Positions 28,960-38,125 of a stretch of DNA of 64,000 nucleotides are shown piece by piece (within the stretch, counting starts at the first letter, position 1; the number at the start of each line of letters is the position of its first letter). This stretch comes from Sphingomonas sp. (GTDB lineage: Bacteria > Pseudomonadota > Alphaproteobacteria > Sphingomonadales > Sphingomonadaceae): contig NZ_JAHBZJ010000009.1 in assembly GCF_019635455.1 (NCBI RefSeq), forward strand, positions 34,349-98,348, in the 5' to 3' direction. The notes under the pieces were generated by a model. That model worked only from the letters and a program-made list of their open reading frames with translations, did no database searches and had not been told where the DNA came from. Made by a program: the position numbers and the translations under genes.

Positions 28960-28985
28960 GGGGCGACGCTGGCCGGGCCGTTCGC

Positions 28986-29849
28986 TTATGCCGCGACGCG
29001 CTCTCCGTCGCCGACCAGCAGGCCGATCAGCTGACCGAGGGTTTCCCGCAACTCCTTGCGGTGGACCACCATGTCGATCAGGCCGTGATCGAGATAATAT
29101 TCGCTGGTCTGGAAATCGTCGGGCAGCTTTTCGCGGATCGTGTTCTCGATCACGCGGCGACCGGTGAAGGCCAGCGTCGCCTTGGGTTCCGCGATCTGCA
29201 CGTCGCCCAGCATCGCATAGGCCGCCATCACGCCGCCCGATGTAGGATCGGTAAGCACCACGATATAGGGAAGACCGGCGTCGCGGAGCATCGAAATGGC
29301 GACCGTCGTGCGGGGCATCTGCATCAGCGAGAGGATGCCTTCCTGCATGCGCGCCCCGCCCGAAGCGGTGAACACGACATAGGGCGCACGGGCGCCGATC
29401 GCCGCCTCGACCCCGGCGATGAACGCTTCGCCCACCGCCTGACCCATCGATCCGCCCATGAAGGCGAAATCCTGCACGCCGATCACCGCCCGGTGGCCCA
29501 GGATCGTGCCGCTCGCATTCTGGAACGCGTCCTGTTCGCCGGTGCTGGCCCGTGCCGCCTTCAGCCGGGCCGGATAGGGCTTCTGGTCCCTGAACTTCAG
29601 CGGATCCTCGGCCGCGCGCGGGGCGGGCAGAACCGTATACCCCGCGTCGAACAGCTGTTCGAACCGCACGTTCGCCCCGATCCGTTCATGATGGTCGCAG
29701 ATCGGGCAGACATACTGGTTCTCCTCCAGCTCACGGGAGAAGACCATCTGTCCGCATCCCTTGCACTTGTGCCAGAGATTGTCGGGCGTCTCTCCCTTGT
29801 TGGGAATGACGAACGAGATCGCGTTGCGGACGCGGCTCAGCCAGCTCAT
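28986..29849 (-). CDS. accD: acetyl-CoA carboxylase carboxyltransferase subunit beta
   Basis: Beta subunit of the carboxyltransferase that makes malonyl-CoA. The 287-residue protein has an N-terminal zinc ribbon (CKGC ... CPIC) and the crotonase-like core with [26 protein letters not shown] and [16 protein letters not shown]. The ATG overlaps the trpA stop by 4 nt (ATGA). The alpha subunit is not in the window. Confidence 0.96.
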   Translation of the reverse strand: MSWLSRVRNAISFVIPNKGETPDNLWHKCKGCGQMVFSRELEENQYVCPICDHHERIGANVRFEQLFDAGYTVLPAPRAAEDPLKFRDQKPYPARLKAARASTGEQDAFQNASGTILGHRAVIGVQDFAFMGGSMGQAVGEAFIAGVEAAIGARAPYVVFTASGGARMQEGILSLMQMPRTTVAISMLRDAGLPYIVVLTDPTSGGVMAAYAMLGDVQIAEPKATLAFTGRRVIENTIREKLPDDFQTSEYYLDHGLIDMVVHRKELRETLGQLIGLLVGDGERVAA

Positions 29850-30646
29850 GCAATTTCCTTTCGCGCGGCCTTCAACGCGGCCGACAGGGTTTCGATATAG
29901 GCGCGGACGGCGGCGGGCGCATCCTCGCCCTTCGCCGCGATGATGTCGATGATCGCCGAGCCGACAACGACCCCGTCGGCGACCCGGCCGATCGCCGCCG
30001 CCTGCTCGGGCGTGCGGACGCCGAAACCTACCGCGATGGGCAGGTCGGTCGCGGCCTTCAATCGGGCGACCGCCGCTTCGATACTGTCCTGTGCCGCCTG
30101 TTGCTTGCCGGTGATCCCGGCGACCGAGACATAATAGACGAAGCCCGACGCACCGCCCAGCACGGCAGGAAGGCGCGCGGCGTCGGTGGTCGGCGTGGCG
30201 AGGCGGATGACGCTGAGGCCGTGGGCGCCGAAGGGGGCGAGTTCGTCGGCTTCCTCCGGCGGGATATCGACGATGATCGCGCCATCGACGCCCGCGTCCG
30301 CCGCACTTTGCGCGAAGCCTTCGGGCGTCGGGCGGGTCATGGTGTTCGCATAGCCCATCAGCACGAGGGGCGTGTCAGGGTGGCGCGCGCGAAACGCACT
30401 GGCGATGGCGAGAACGTCGGCGGTCGTGGTGCCTTTGGCGAGACTACGCAGGTTCGCGGCCTGAATCGCCGGGCCGTCGGCCATCGGATCGGTAAAGGGC
30501 ATCCCCAGCTCGATCACATCAGCCCCGCCCGCGACCAGCGCGTCGAGGATCGCGGCGGTATCTCCGTCGCCTGCGGTGACGAAGGTGACCAATGCGGCGC
30601 GGTGCTGCGCGGCGGTGGCGGCGAAAGTGGTGGAGAGGCGGGTCAT
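29846..30646 (-). CDS. trpA: tryptophan synthase subunit alpha
   Basis: Cleaves indole-3-glycerol phosphate to indole and GAP, passing indole to TrpB. The 266-residue TIM barrel has the catalytic Glu in [16 protein letters not shown] and the Asp in [11 protein letters not shown], plus [13 protein letters not shown] and the phosphate loop [11 protein letters not shown]. Unusually, it is separated from trpB by an extra membrane-protein gene; both junctions are ATGA overlaps. The stop overlaps accD. Confidence 0.96.
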   Translation of the reverse strand: MTRLSTTFAATAAQHRAALVTFVTAGDGDTAAILDALVAGGADVIELGMPFTDPMADGPAIQAANLRSLAKGTTTADVLAIASAFRARHPDTPLVLMGYANTMTRPTPEGFAQSAADAGVDGAIIVDIPPEEADELAPFGAHGLSVIRLATPTTDAARLPAVLGGASGFVYYVSVAGITGKQQAAQDSIEAAVARLKAATDLPIAVGFGVRTPEQAAAIGRVADGVVVGSAIIDIIAAKGEDAPAAVRAYIETLSAALKAARKEIA

Positions 30647-31023
30647 GCCGTTTTCCGGTAGGCAGTTGAATAGAGGCTATAGGCCAACGCGAAGATCAGG
30701 GAGTGAATAACGGCGCCGGTCAAATCTCGCTCCAAGCCCGGAAAAACTGCCCAAGCCAGAAACCTCAATGCCATCGTGCCAAAGAAAATGAAAAGAGCTG
30801 GCTTCACCGCAAGCCAAGGCCGAAGTTTCACTTCGCCCTTTGAAATACGCCAGATGGCAGAGATCGTAAGAACGATAATGCCAAGCAGCATTGTCACCCC
30901 GAAGCCGATCATTACGATATTGGAGGCCTCGGCTCCGGCTGCGTAACGCAAGCCGGTTGCGGTCAACGCAAGGACAGTTGCTAAAGCAAGTAGCGACCAG
31001 CCGATACGCCTTACTAGCCTCAT
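30643..31023 (-). CDS. small membrane protein inserted between trpB and trpA
   Basis: A 126-residue protein with hydrophobic helices at about 8-28, 35-57, 70-90 and 101-119, linked by short basic loops. No family is recognised. Base composition differs from the neighbours: 192 of 360 bases (about 53 %) are G or C over 30661-31020 by my count, against an apparent two-thirds in the flanking trp genes. The start overlaps the trpB stop (ATGA) and the stop overlaps the trpA start (ATGA), so the gene is inserted without breaking translational coupling. Composition suggests recent acquisition or weak codon selection. Confidence 0.75.
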   Translation of the reverse strand: MRLVRRIGWSLLALATVLALTATGLRYAAGAEASNIVMIGFGVTMLLGIIVLTISAIWRISKGEVKLRPWLAVKPALFIFFGTMALRFLAWAVFPGLERDLTGAVIHSLIFALAYSLYSTAYRKTA

Positions 31024-32231
31024 ATCTCTGCCCCCATCGCCTGCGCGACGGTGTAGATGTCCTTGTCACCGCGGCCGGAGACGTTGACGAGGATGATCTG
31101 ATCTTCCTGCATTTCCCGTGCCTTGACTTCAAGAGCTGCGAGCGCGTGCGAGCTTTCCAGGGCGGGAATGATGCCTTCGAGCTTGCAGCACAGCTGGAAT
31201 GCGTCGAGCGCCTGCGTGTCGGTCACCGGCAGATACTCGACCCGGCCGCTTTCGTGGAGCCAGCTATGCTCCGGGCCGATGCCGGGATAGTCGAGGCCCG
31301 CCGAAATCGAATGCGCCTCGGTGATCTGGCCGTCTTCGTCCTGCAACAGATAGGTCTTGTTGCCGTGGAGGATGCCGGGGGCGCCGCCGGTGAGGCTGGC
31401 GGCGTGCTGCCCGGTCTCGACGCCATGGCCCGCCGCTTCGATCCCCAGCATCGCGACGTCGGGATCGTCCAGGAAGGGGTGGAACAGGCCGATCGCGTTG
31501 CTGCCCCCGCCGACCGCCGCGATCAGCAGGTCGGGCAGGCGCCCCTCCGCCTCCAGCATCTGGGCGCGGCTTTCGGTGCCGATGACGCTCTGAAAGTCGC
31601 GGACCAGTTCGGGATAGGGGTGCGGGCCGGCGGCGGTGCCGATGATGTAGAAGGTGTCGTGAACGGTCGCGACCCAGTCGCGCAGCGCCTCGTTCATCGC
31701 ATCCTTCAGGCTCTGCGAGCCGCTGGTCACCGGGCGGACTTCGGCGCCGAGCAGCTTCATGCGGAACACGTTGGGCTGTTGCCGCTCGATATCCTTGGCG
31801 CCCATGAAGATGGTGCAGGGCAGGCCGAACCGCGCGCAGACGGTCGCGGTGGCGACGCCGTGCTGGCCCGCCCCGGTTTCGGCGATGATCCGCGTCTTGC
31901 CCATGCGGATGGCGAGCAGGATCTGGCCGATGCAATTGTTGATCTTGTGCGCGCCGGTGTGGTTGAGTTCCTCGCGCTTGAAATAGATTTTCGCGCCGCC
32001 GTAATGATCCGTCAGGCGTTCGGCGAAGTACATTGGCGAGGGGCGGCCGACATAATGCTTCATCAGGTCGTCGAACTGCGCCTGAAACGCCGGATCGGCT
32101 TTCGCGGCGCGATATTCGCGTTCCAGGTCGAGGATCAGCGGCATCAGCGTTTCGGCGACATAGCGGCCGCCAAACTGGCCGAAATGCCCACGCTCGTCGG
32201 GTTGGGCGCGGAGGGAGTTGGGGACGTTCAT
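31020..32231 (-). CDS. trpB: tryptophan synthase subunit beta
   Basis: PLP enzyme joining indole and serine to tryptophan. The 403-residue protein has the PLP lysine in [30 protein letters not shown], the PLP-phosphate loop [15 protein letters not shown] and a C-terminal [14 protein letters not shown] segment ([15 protein letters not shown]). The N-terminal [17 protein letters not shown] is standard. It starts 42 nt after the trpF stop. Its own stop overlaps the start of the inserted membrane-protein gene rather than trpA. Confidence 0.96.
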   Translation of the reverse strand: MNVPNSLRAQPDERGHFGQFGGRYVAETLMPLILDLEREYRAAKADPAFQAQFDDLMKHYVGRPSPMYFAERLTDHYGGAKIYFKREELNHTGAHKINNCIGQILLAIRMGKTRIIAETGAGQHGVATATVCARFGLPCTIFMGAKDIERQQPNVFRMKLLGAEVRPVTSGSQSLKDAMNEALRDWVATVHDTFYIIGTAAGPHPYPELVRDFQSVIGTESRAQMLEAEGRLPDLLIAAVGGGSNAIGLFHPFLDDPDVAMLGIEAAGHGVETGQHAASLTGGAPGILHGNKTYLLQDEDGQITEAHSISAGLDYPGIGPEHSWLHESGRVEYLPVTDTQALDAFQLCCKLEGIIPALESSHALAALEVKAREMQEDQIILVNVSGRGDKDIYTVAQAMGAEI

Positions 32232-32273
32232 CGCCAGCGCACTTAGGCGCGCCGCGCGCGCGCGCCAAGCCCG

Positions 32274-32912
32274 TTAGAGCGCGGCGACCGTTTCCAGAAA
32301 CGCCGCGACCTTTGCCACATCCTTGACGCCGGGCGCGGATTCGACGCCGGACGAGACATCGACCAGCCGCGCGCCGGTGATCCGCACCGCGTCGGCGACA
32401 TTTTCCGCGTCGAGTCCGCCCGACAGCGCCCATGGCAGGGGATGGGCAAATCCGTCGAGCAGCGCCCAGTCGAACCGCAGGCCCATGCCACCGGGGAGCC
32501 GGGCATCGTCCGGCGTCTTTGCGTCATAGAGAATGCGTTGGGCAGCGCCGCGAAACGCATGGGCGGTGGCGAGATCCTCACGGGTCTTGACCGGGACCGC
32601 CGCCCAGACGGGAAGGCGGGTGCGCGCGCCGATCGCGGCGGCGCGTTGCGGGCTGGCGCGGTGGAGCTGAATGGCATCGAGGCGCGCCGCGCCGATCGCC
32701 TGGTCGAGCAGCGCATCCTCAGGATCGACGAACACGCCGACACGACCGACCCGATCGGGAACGCGCGCGCCGAGCGCGGTGGCGCGGTCAAAGGTGACGT
32801 GGCGCGGCGAGGGGGGGAAGAACACGAATCCGATATGCGCGGCGCCGCCGGCAATCGCAGTATCCATCACTTCGACGGCGGAAAGACCGCAGATCTTGGC
32901 AGTAACGCGCAT
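32274..32912 (-). CDS. trpF: phosphoribosylanthranilate isomerase
   Basis: Amadori rearrangement of phosphoribosylanthranilate in tryptophan synthesis. The 212-residue TIM barrel has the catalytic Cys in AKICGLS, GFVFFPPSPRHVT, the catalytic Asp region ALLDGFAHPLPWALSGGL, and the late DVSSGVESAPGVKD phosphate-binding loop. The ATG is at 32912, 106 nt downstream of the GNAT gene; the order trpF-trpB-trpA is conserved in the group. trpE, trpG, trpD and trpC are elsewhere. Confidence 0.95.
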   Translation of the reverse strand: MRVTAKICGLSAVEVMDTAIAGGAAHIGFVFFPPSPRHVTFDRATALGARVPDRVGRVGVFVDPEDALLDQAIGAARLDAIQLHRASPQRAAAIGARTRLPVWAAVPVKTREDLATAHAFRGAAQRILYDAKTPDDARLPGGMGLRFDWALLDGFAHPLPWALSGGLDAENVADAVRITGARLVDVSSGVESAPGVKDVAKVAAFLETVAAL

Positions 32913-33018
32913 GAAGTTCCTTTGCCACCCGGGGGCATTTCGGGGCCGCCGCCCGGCGATCGCCGAACGGCCGGTTCTTGGGGCAAGGCGGAGGCCGGAA
33001 CAAGTCCGCTGCGACAGG

Positions 33019-33522
33019 TTAGAGCGATTTGACGAGCACCGCCATCGTCAGCGGCGGATCGACCGGCACCGGAAAGGGCCGCGTTTCGGCGGCGCGCGCA
33101 TAGCCGTGACGGACATACCAGGCGATCAGTTCGGCGCGGCGGTCGATCACCGTCATTTCGATGCGATCGGCGCCAAAGGTATCGCGCGCGGTCGCTTCGG
33201 CGGCGGCGATGAGCTGCTTGCCGATCCCCTGTGCCTGACGCGTCGGATCGACGCAGAGCAGGCCGAGATAGGCAAGGCCGCCGCCGCGGCTGGCGATATT
33301 GACGCAACCGAGGATCGCGTCGCCGCCCAGAGCGATCAACAGGCGGCTGTCGCCATCGAGCAGCGCGGCAAGCGTCGCGGAATCGGTGCGCGGATCGAAC
33401 AGCAGGTCGGCCTCATGGGTCCAACCCCTGCGTGCGCTGTCCCCGCGATAGGCGCGTTCGATGACGGGATGCAGCTGCGGCAGGTCGGCGGCGCCTGCGG
33501 GGCGGATCAGCGATGCTTGCAT
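33019..33522 (-). CDS. GNAT family N-acetyltransferase
   Basis: A 167-residue acetyltransferase-fold protein. The CoA-binding motif A is LGLLCVDPTRQAQGIGKQLI, with the C-terminal EMTVIDRRAELIAWYVRHGY of the GNAT fold. The substrate is unknown. ATG 33522 gives the expected N-terminus for the domain; the frame is open further upstream, but those residues look non-coding. It sits between pyrF and trpF, which normally are neighbours, without overlaps to either. Confidence 0.85.
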   Translation of the reverse strand: MQASLIRPAGAADLPQLHPVIERAYRGDSARRGWTHEADLLFDPRTDSATLAALLDGDSRLLIALGGDAILGCVNIASRGGGLAYLGLLCVDPTRQAQGIGKQLIAAAEATARDTFGADRIEMTVIDRRAELIAWYVRHGYARAAETRPFPVPVDPPLTMAVLVKSL

Positions 33523-33649
33523 CGGCGCGCTGATCGAGCAATTTCCTGCCGATATCAAGATATGCCGGCATTCCGATGATGGAGTATCGACCGAATGATC
33601 CGGCCTCGCCACATTGTGTCTGATTGCCGTTTCGATGGCCGCCGTGAGC

Positions 33650-33736
33650 GGCTGCGCGCCCATCTCCGCCAGCCGGTGGGCGCTCCGGAGACTCCCTGGC
33701 CACGCAAGGGCAACTCAAGATGCTGGGGCGCAGACC
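33650..33736. ncRNA. long imperfect stem downstream of pyrF, possible structured RNA
   Basis: The arms GGCTGCGCGCCCATCT (33650-33665) and AGATGCTGGGGCGCAGACC (33718-33736) can pair along most of their length with small bulges, closing a 52-nt GC-rich internal region that holds a smaller CCCT/AGGG hairpin. On the minus strand it begins 3 nt after the pyrF stop codon. It might be a long terminator/processing structure for pyrF, or a small RNA. I cannot match it to a known RNA family by eye, and no convincing protein is encoded in the 217-nt interval 33523-33739. Confidence 0.3.
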
Positions 33737-33739
33737 GCG

Positions 33740-34417
33740 CTAGAGTGTCGCTTCGATCGCGCGGGCGGCGTGGTCGGGGTCCTCGGCCTGGGTGATCGGG
33801 CGGCCCACGACCAGGATCGACGCGCCGGCGTCGAGCGCGGCGCGCGGGGTGACGACCCGTTTCTGGTCGGCATGGTGGCCGTTGCCGTTTGCGGGACGGA
33901 CGCCCGGCACGACGAAGAACCCGTCCTTCCACGCGGCGTGCGCGGCCCTTACCTCCTCGCCCGAGCAGACGATGCCATCGACGCCGGCCGACCGGGCGAG
34001 ATCGGCAAGGCGCATCACCTGTTCGTGCGGATCCGGTGACAGGCCGATCGATCGCAGGTCGTTGCCGTCGAGACTGGTGAGCATGGTGACGGCCACCACT
34101 TTCGTCCCGGTCGGCGCCGCAGCCTTCGCATCCTCAAGCATCGCGCGGCCGCCGGCGGCATGAACGGTCAGGATCGCCGGATCGAGCGGGCGAAGCGCCT
34201 GGATCGCCTTGCCCACCGTATTGGGGATGTCGTGCAGTTTGAGGTCGAGGAAGATCGGCAGGCCGATCTCTGCCATCTCATGCACGCCGTGGCGGCCATT
34301 CGCCATGAAGAATTCAAGCCCCAGCTTGATCCCGCCGACATGGGCGCGAACGCGTTTCGCGATCGCCTTGGCCCGTTCGATGTCCGGCGTGTCGAGGGCG
34401 ACGTAGATCGGGCTCAT
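33740..34417 (-). CDS. pyrF: orotidine-5'-phosphate decarboxylase
   Basis: Last step of UMP synthesis. The 225-residue TIM barrel has the catalytic charged tetrad region FLDLKLHDIPNTVGKA, with the N-terminal YVALDTPD and the late phosphate-binding ILVVGRPITQAEDP. ATG 34417 overlaps the stop of the LapA-like gene (ATGA), and downstream lies a long hairpin followed by the GNAT, trpF and trpB genes. Confidence 0.95.
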   Translation of the reverse strand: MSPIYVALDTPDIERAKAIAKRVRAHVGGIKLGLEFFMANGRHGVHEMAEIGLPIFLDLKLHDIPNTVGKAIQALRPLDPAILTVHAAGGRAMLEDAKAAAPTGTKVVAVTMLTSLDGNDLRSIGLSPDPHEQVMRLADLARSAGVDGIVCSGEEVRAAHAAWKDGFFVVPGVRPANGNGHHADQKRVVTPRAALDAGASILVVGRPITQAEDPDHAARAIEATL

Positions 34418-34749
34418 AGCGGCAGCGACGGTGCGGCGGAGGGCTGGGGTTCGGCGACCGGTTCGGGATCGGCGACCGGCGGGGGTGGCGGCGTCGGTGC
34501 AGGGCGCAGATCCTCGATCGTGCGTTCGAGCATCGCGACCCGGCTCTTCATCCGCCAGCGCCAGGTGTGAAACACGAGCAGCACCGGCACGAAGCCGATC
34601 AGAAACATCACCAGCAACAGAAAGGGCAGATTCACATCGGCGACCAGACCACTCCACAGCCGGATTTCGACCGGCTGCCAGTTGGTCACCGCGAAGGCGG
34701 CGGCCAGGCCGAGGATCAGGAACCAGAACAGGGCCTTGAGAAACTGCAT
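34414..34749 (-). CDS. LapA domain inner-membrane protein
   Basis: A 111-residue protein with two transmembrane helices (about 6-24 and 42-62) separated by NWQPVEIRLWSGLVADVNLP, a pattern typical of lipopolysaccharide assembly protein A (DUF1049). The C-terminus (about 83-111) is a Pro/Glu-rich, probably disordered cytoplasmic tail. It is translationally coupled to pyrF by an ATGA overlap. The usual upstream neighbour ihfB is absent here: the next gene upstream is a patatin-like phospholipase. Confidence 0.85.
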   Translation of the reverse strand: MQFLKALFWFLILGLAAAFAVTNWQPVEIRLWSGLVADVNLPFLLLVMFLIGFVPVLLVFHTWRWRMKSRVAMLERTIEDLRPAPTPPPPPVADPEPVAEPQPSAAPSLPL

Positions 34750-34813
34750 CCGCCGCGATCATCCTTTTGTCGTTCCGCTCCTGATTAGGGCGGGTGAACG
34801 CGCTTGACCAGCC

Positions 34814-37093
34814 TCAGCCGATTTCGGCGCGAAGTTGGGCGAACAGCGCGGGGATGGCGGTGAGGCGCGATTCCTCCTCGTCCAGAATTGCATGAAAGGC
34901 CGCGCGCTTGATCGCGGTCGCCCGGCCGGGGCCGAGTGCCGCGTTCGCGGGCAGGGCGGACAGCAGGATGTCGATCAGCCGCTCCGCTCCGTGAAGCCGG
35001 CCCCACAAATAATCGTTCTCGCGATAGGCCCGGCTGAAAAATGCGCCGAAATTGTTGAACTGAATGCCCTTCAGCGTGGCCGCCGCGCCGCCGGCGCGGA
35101 TCGATTTGGCGTCATCGGGGGAGATGCGATCGACCCGAATCGGGTCGAACTCGTTCAATCCTTCGCCGCGCAGCAGCGGCAGGGTGGCGATGTCGAAGAA
35201 CGGGAAGCCGAGATAGGCGAGAAGCATCGGACGTCGCATCTCCTTCGACAGCCGGCTCAGCGCCTCCGACAGGCGAGCGTCTGTCTCGTCGTCCAGCGTT
35301 CGCAGGTCCATGCGCGCGGCAAGCTGGTCCATCAGCATGGCGGCATCGGGCTCGCTGGCGCGGGCGGCTTCCCGCAGGCCGAGAAACGGGTCCGTGCGCT
35401 GACATTCGAGATAACCGGCGAGCGATTCGTAGATCGCCTCGCGCATCGGGGTCAGTTCGGCATTTTCATGTTCCTGGTCGAGTTCGGTCAGGCGCCGGCC
35501 CAACAGACGCAGCCGGCGGATGCGAAAGCCGACATCATGCGAACGAAGCAGGTCGAGCGTCGCCGCATTGGCGGTGGGCGCGAAACTGTCGGCGTCGCGT
35601 CGCGCGATCTCCGCGCCGATCGCCGCGCGCACCCGATGCCAGCGTTGCGCACCGGGCCGGTCCGCGATCTGTTGCAGATGGGTGGCGATGCGGTCGGCGA
35701 CGCCCTCCACCTTCAGCATGCCATAGGCGGTGTGACCATATCCGGCACGAGCGGCGGCGGCCGATTGCGCGCGGGCGCGCCACCCGGCGAGGCGCTTGGG
35801 CGTGGGATAATCGAGGAAGAGGGTATAGCCGAACAGCGATTCGACCTGGTTCTCCACTTCCACCCGGATCCGCTCGGTAATCGCCAGCATCCGCTCGATC
35901 TGTGCGGAACGCGAGGCGAGGGCGTCCAGATTGTCGCGGATCGGCTGCTGTCGCGGCAGTTCGGACAGGGCGCCGATGATCGTCTGGAAAAAGCCCGGAT
36001 TTGCTGGCGTTCCGTCGCCGTAAATGCCGAAGCGATGGCCCGGGGTCGGATCGACGAATACGAAACGGCGATCGATCTGCCGCCGCGCCGGGCGCTCCTT
36101 CAGCGCGTCGATCGCCGGCCGGAACGGGGCGTTGGCGAGTACCGACCCGTCGATCAATGCGGCCTTTTCCGCGACGCCGGCGGCATATTGCCGGGGAAGC
36201 GCCCGCTCCAGAAACGGCTCACGTCCCGGCCACGGCATCTTGCGCTCGGCGAGCACGCGATCGAGTTCGGCGATGGTCGCCGGGGGGAACGCGCCCGGGA
36301 AGCTGGACGTCGCGCGCGCGGCAAAGGCAAGCTCTGCGGGATCGGCCAGTGTCGCCTCGCTGCCATGGTCGCTGAACGAAAAGACCAGACGGTGCTCGGT
36401 TTCGACCACTTCGGGCGGGGAATTGAGCTTGAGCCGCTCGGGATGGCCATTGAAATCGGTAACGGTGACGAACAGGTCGAGCGGCTGCCCGGGCGGGAGC
36501 AGGCGCGGTCCGCGCGGGGCATTTTCCATCGCCGTCAGCGCGTCCAGCATCATGTGGAGCAATTGTTCGCCGCCAAAGGGCGGTTCGAACCATCGCGACC
36601 GCACGAACCGCTCAAGCTTCGCGCGAACCTCTTCCCGGGCGCCGCTTTCCACGGTTTCATCGACCCCCGATCCCTGGCGCGCCACCATCCACGCGATCGG
36701 CAGCGCCCACATCTTCGCCAGCTTGTGCGAAGGGCCATGTTCCGGGTTCAACAGTGCCTCGACATCGGCGGTTTCGAGCCACAGGTCGGTGAGCGGGTCG
36801 AGCGACTGGCCGGTGGCGATCGCCTGGGACAGGAATACCCCGTTGATCCCGCCCGCGCTCGCGCCCGCGACGATATCGACGATCGCGCGCAGCCGGACAT
36901 CGGTGACGGCCAGAATCTCGTCGAGCAGCGCGCAATAGACCGCCTCGCTGCTGCGCACGGCGCGTTCGCCGTCGCGATGCGCGCGACTGGCGCTGGCGAG
37001 GTGCCAGATCTCCTTGGTGATGCCGTGCATGTAGACGGCCAGGCTGATCCCGCCATAGCAGATGAGCGCGAGGCGCAGTTCCTTGTCGCGCAT
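34814..37093 (-). CDS. patatin-like phospholipase/acyl hydrolase
   Basis: A 759-residue protein with an N-terminal patatin domain and a long C-terminal part of the patatin-like TIGR03607/DUF3376 type. The oxyanion region is CYGGISLAVYMHG, the nucleophile is Ser79 in AGASAGG, and the catalytic Asp is in ALIDGSVLANAPF, so the Ser-Asp dyad is complete. ATG 37093 lies 4 nt after the stop of the endonuclease/exonuclease/phosphatase gene, indicating an operon. The likely activity is lipid acyl hydrolysis; the substrate and location are unknown, and no signal peptide is evident. Confidence 0.87.
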   Translation of the reverse strand: MRDKELRLALICYGGISLAVYMHGITKEIWHLASASRAHRDGERAVRSSEAVYCALLDEILAVTDVRLRAIVDIVAGASAGGINGVFLSQAIATGQSLDPLTDLWLETADVEALLNPEHGPSHKLAKMWALPIAWMVARQGSGVDETVESGAREEVRAKLERFVRSRWFEPPFGGEQLLHMMLDALTAMENAPRGPRLLPPGQPLDLFVTVTDFNGHPERLKLNSPPEVVETEHRLVFSFSDHGSEATLADPAELAFAARATSSFPGAFPPATIAELDRVLAERKMPWPGREPFLERALPRQYAAGVAEKAALIDGSVLANAPFRPAIDALKERPARRQIDRRFVFVDPTPGHRFGIYGDGTPANPGFFQTIIGALSELPRQQPIRDNLDALASRSAQIERMLAITERIRVEVENQVESLFGYTLFLDYPTPKRLAGWRARAQSAAAARAGYGHTAYGMLKVEGVADRIATHLQQIADRPGAQRWHRVRAAIGAEIARRDADSFAPTANAATLDLLRSHDVGFRIRRLRLLGRRLTELDQEHENAELTPMREAIYESLAGYLECQRTDPFLGLREAARASEPDAAMLMDQLAARMDLRTLDDETDARLSEALSRLSKEMRRPMLLAYLGFPFFDIATLPLLRGEGLNEFDPIRVDRISPDDAKSIRAGGAAATLKGIQFNNFGAFFSRAYRENDYLWGRLHGAERLIDILLSALPANAALGPGRATAIKRAAFHAILDEEESRLTAIPALFAQLRAEIG

Positions 37094-37097
37094 CGGT

Positions 37098-37793
37098 TCA
37101 GCCCCGCGCCAGATCCGCCCAGATGGGCAGGTGATCCGACGCGGTGCGCGATGCGGCGCTGTCATGCACCCCGCAATCGCGCACCTGGAGGCCGGCGGAG
37201 ACCATGATCCGGTCGAGCCGCGCGACCGGGCGGCGGGCGTGGAAGGACCGACCGGTGGGCGCGAACGCGAAGTCGCGCCCGAAATCGCGCAGGCAGCCCG
37301 ATTGCGAACTCCAGTCGTTGAGATCGCCCATCATCACGGTCGGCAGCGCGCGTTCGCTGGCGGACAGGTGCGTCAGGATCGCATGTGCCTGCCGCCGTCG
37401 CCACAGGCCCGACAGGTCGAGATGCATGCCGACGACGCGCATCATCTCTCCGCCGATCCGCACGTCGGCCATCACCGCGCCGCGCGGTTCCAGCGCCGGC
37501 AGGTGGATAACCTCGCAGTCCAGAACCTGCGCCTCCTTGCGGACCAGGATCGCGTTGCCATGCCATCCCATGCTTCCGGTGCGGACGCCGAACTGCACTG
37601 CCTTCCACGGGCTGTGCTCCTCCAGCATGTGGAGCGGGATGACGCCATGGCGCTTGCCGAACCGTCGATCGCATTCCTGCAACGCGACGATATCGGCGTC
37701 GATCTCGCGCAATACCTCCAGCGTGCGTTCGGGGCGCCGCCGTCGGTCGGTCCCGATCGACTTGCGCATGTTATAGCTCGCGACCTTCAGCAT
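37098..37793 (-). CDS. endonuclease/exonuclease/phosphatase family protein
   Basis: A 231-residue Mg-dependent phosphoesterase of the DNase I-like (EEP) fold. Key residues: Asn in VASYNMRKS, Glu in ALQECDRRF, MGWHGNAIL, VGMHLDLSG, GDLNDW, and the terminal SDHLPI with the general-base His. The substrate may be nucleic acid, a phosphoinositide-type head group or sphingomyelin-like lipid; coupling to a patatin phospholipase hints at lipid metabolism (inference). It starts at ATG 37793 and is 40 nt downstream of a 65-residue unknown gene. Confidence 0.86.
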   Translation of the reverse strand: MLKVASYNMRKSIGTDRRRRPERTLEVLREIDADIVALQECDRRFGKRHGVIPLHMLEEHSPWKAVQFGVRTGSMGWHGNAILVRKEAQVLDCEVIHLPALEPRGAVMADVRIGGEMMRVVGMHLDLSGLWRRRQAHAILTHLSASERALPTVMMGDLNDWSSQSGCLRDFGRDFAFAPTGRSFHARRPVARLDRIMVSAGLQVRDCGVHDSAASRTASDHLPIWADLARG

Positions 37794-37833
37794 GGTCCCT
37801 GTTTGCGGGCGCGCGGTGCGAAGGGCAAGGGGA

Positions 37834-38031
37834 TCAGCGTGGAATAGGGTTGCTCATCTGCGGTTGCTGTCGTGCTTCCTTCGCCGCCGTCTGCAACCGT
37901 CGCGCGGTTTCCTCCGCAGCGTCCGGGGTCATGGCAATCGCGATGCCGTTCGGGCCGTCCAGCATCACGATGCCGGACTCGGCGCTGGCACTGCCCGCAC
38001 GGGTGTGCGGTTGCCGTCCCGATACCTCCAT
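37834..38031 (-). CDS. hypothetical 65-residue protein
   Basis: ATG 38031 has a strong AGGGGA ribosome-binding site at 8 nt, supporting real translation. The core IVMLDGPNGIAIAMTPDAAEE followed by a helix TARRLQTAAKEARQQ looks like a small alpha/beta protein and resembles short unnamed sphingomonad proteins. No signal peptide or membrane helix. It lies between the YjbR and EEP genes on the same strand. An extension to a TTG at 38109 is open, but it lacks a ribosome-binding site. Confidence 0.6.
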   Translation of the reverse strand: MEVSGRQPHTRAGSASAESGIVMLDGPNGIAIAMTPDAAEETARRLQTAAKEARQQPQMSNPIPR

Positions 38032-38125
38032 CGTCGCAATCCCCTGTTGATCGAAGTGCGGAAGGAACGCGAACGGCTCGCAAAATATCCAATCGTCACG
38101 GAACGCCAACGAAGAAATGCGCGAT

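Noticed and set aside
33523..33663. Upstream extension of the GNAT gene (47 extra residues)
   Set aside because: The residues do not resemble a GNAT N-terminus and the first of them fall inside the long stem structure; ATG 33522 starts the domain properly.
34835..37207. 790-codon plus-strand open frame
   Set aside because: It is the mirror of the patatin-like gene, has the low-complexity Arg/Gly/Asp-rich composition of an antisense frame, and has no ribosome-binding site.
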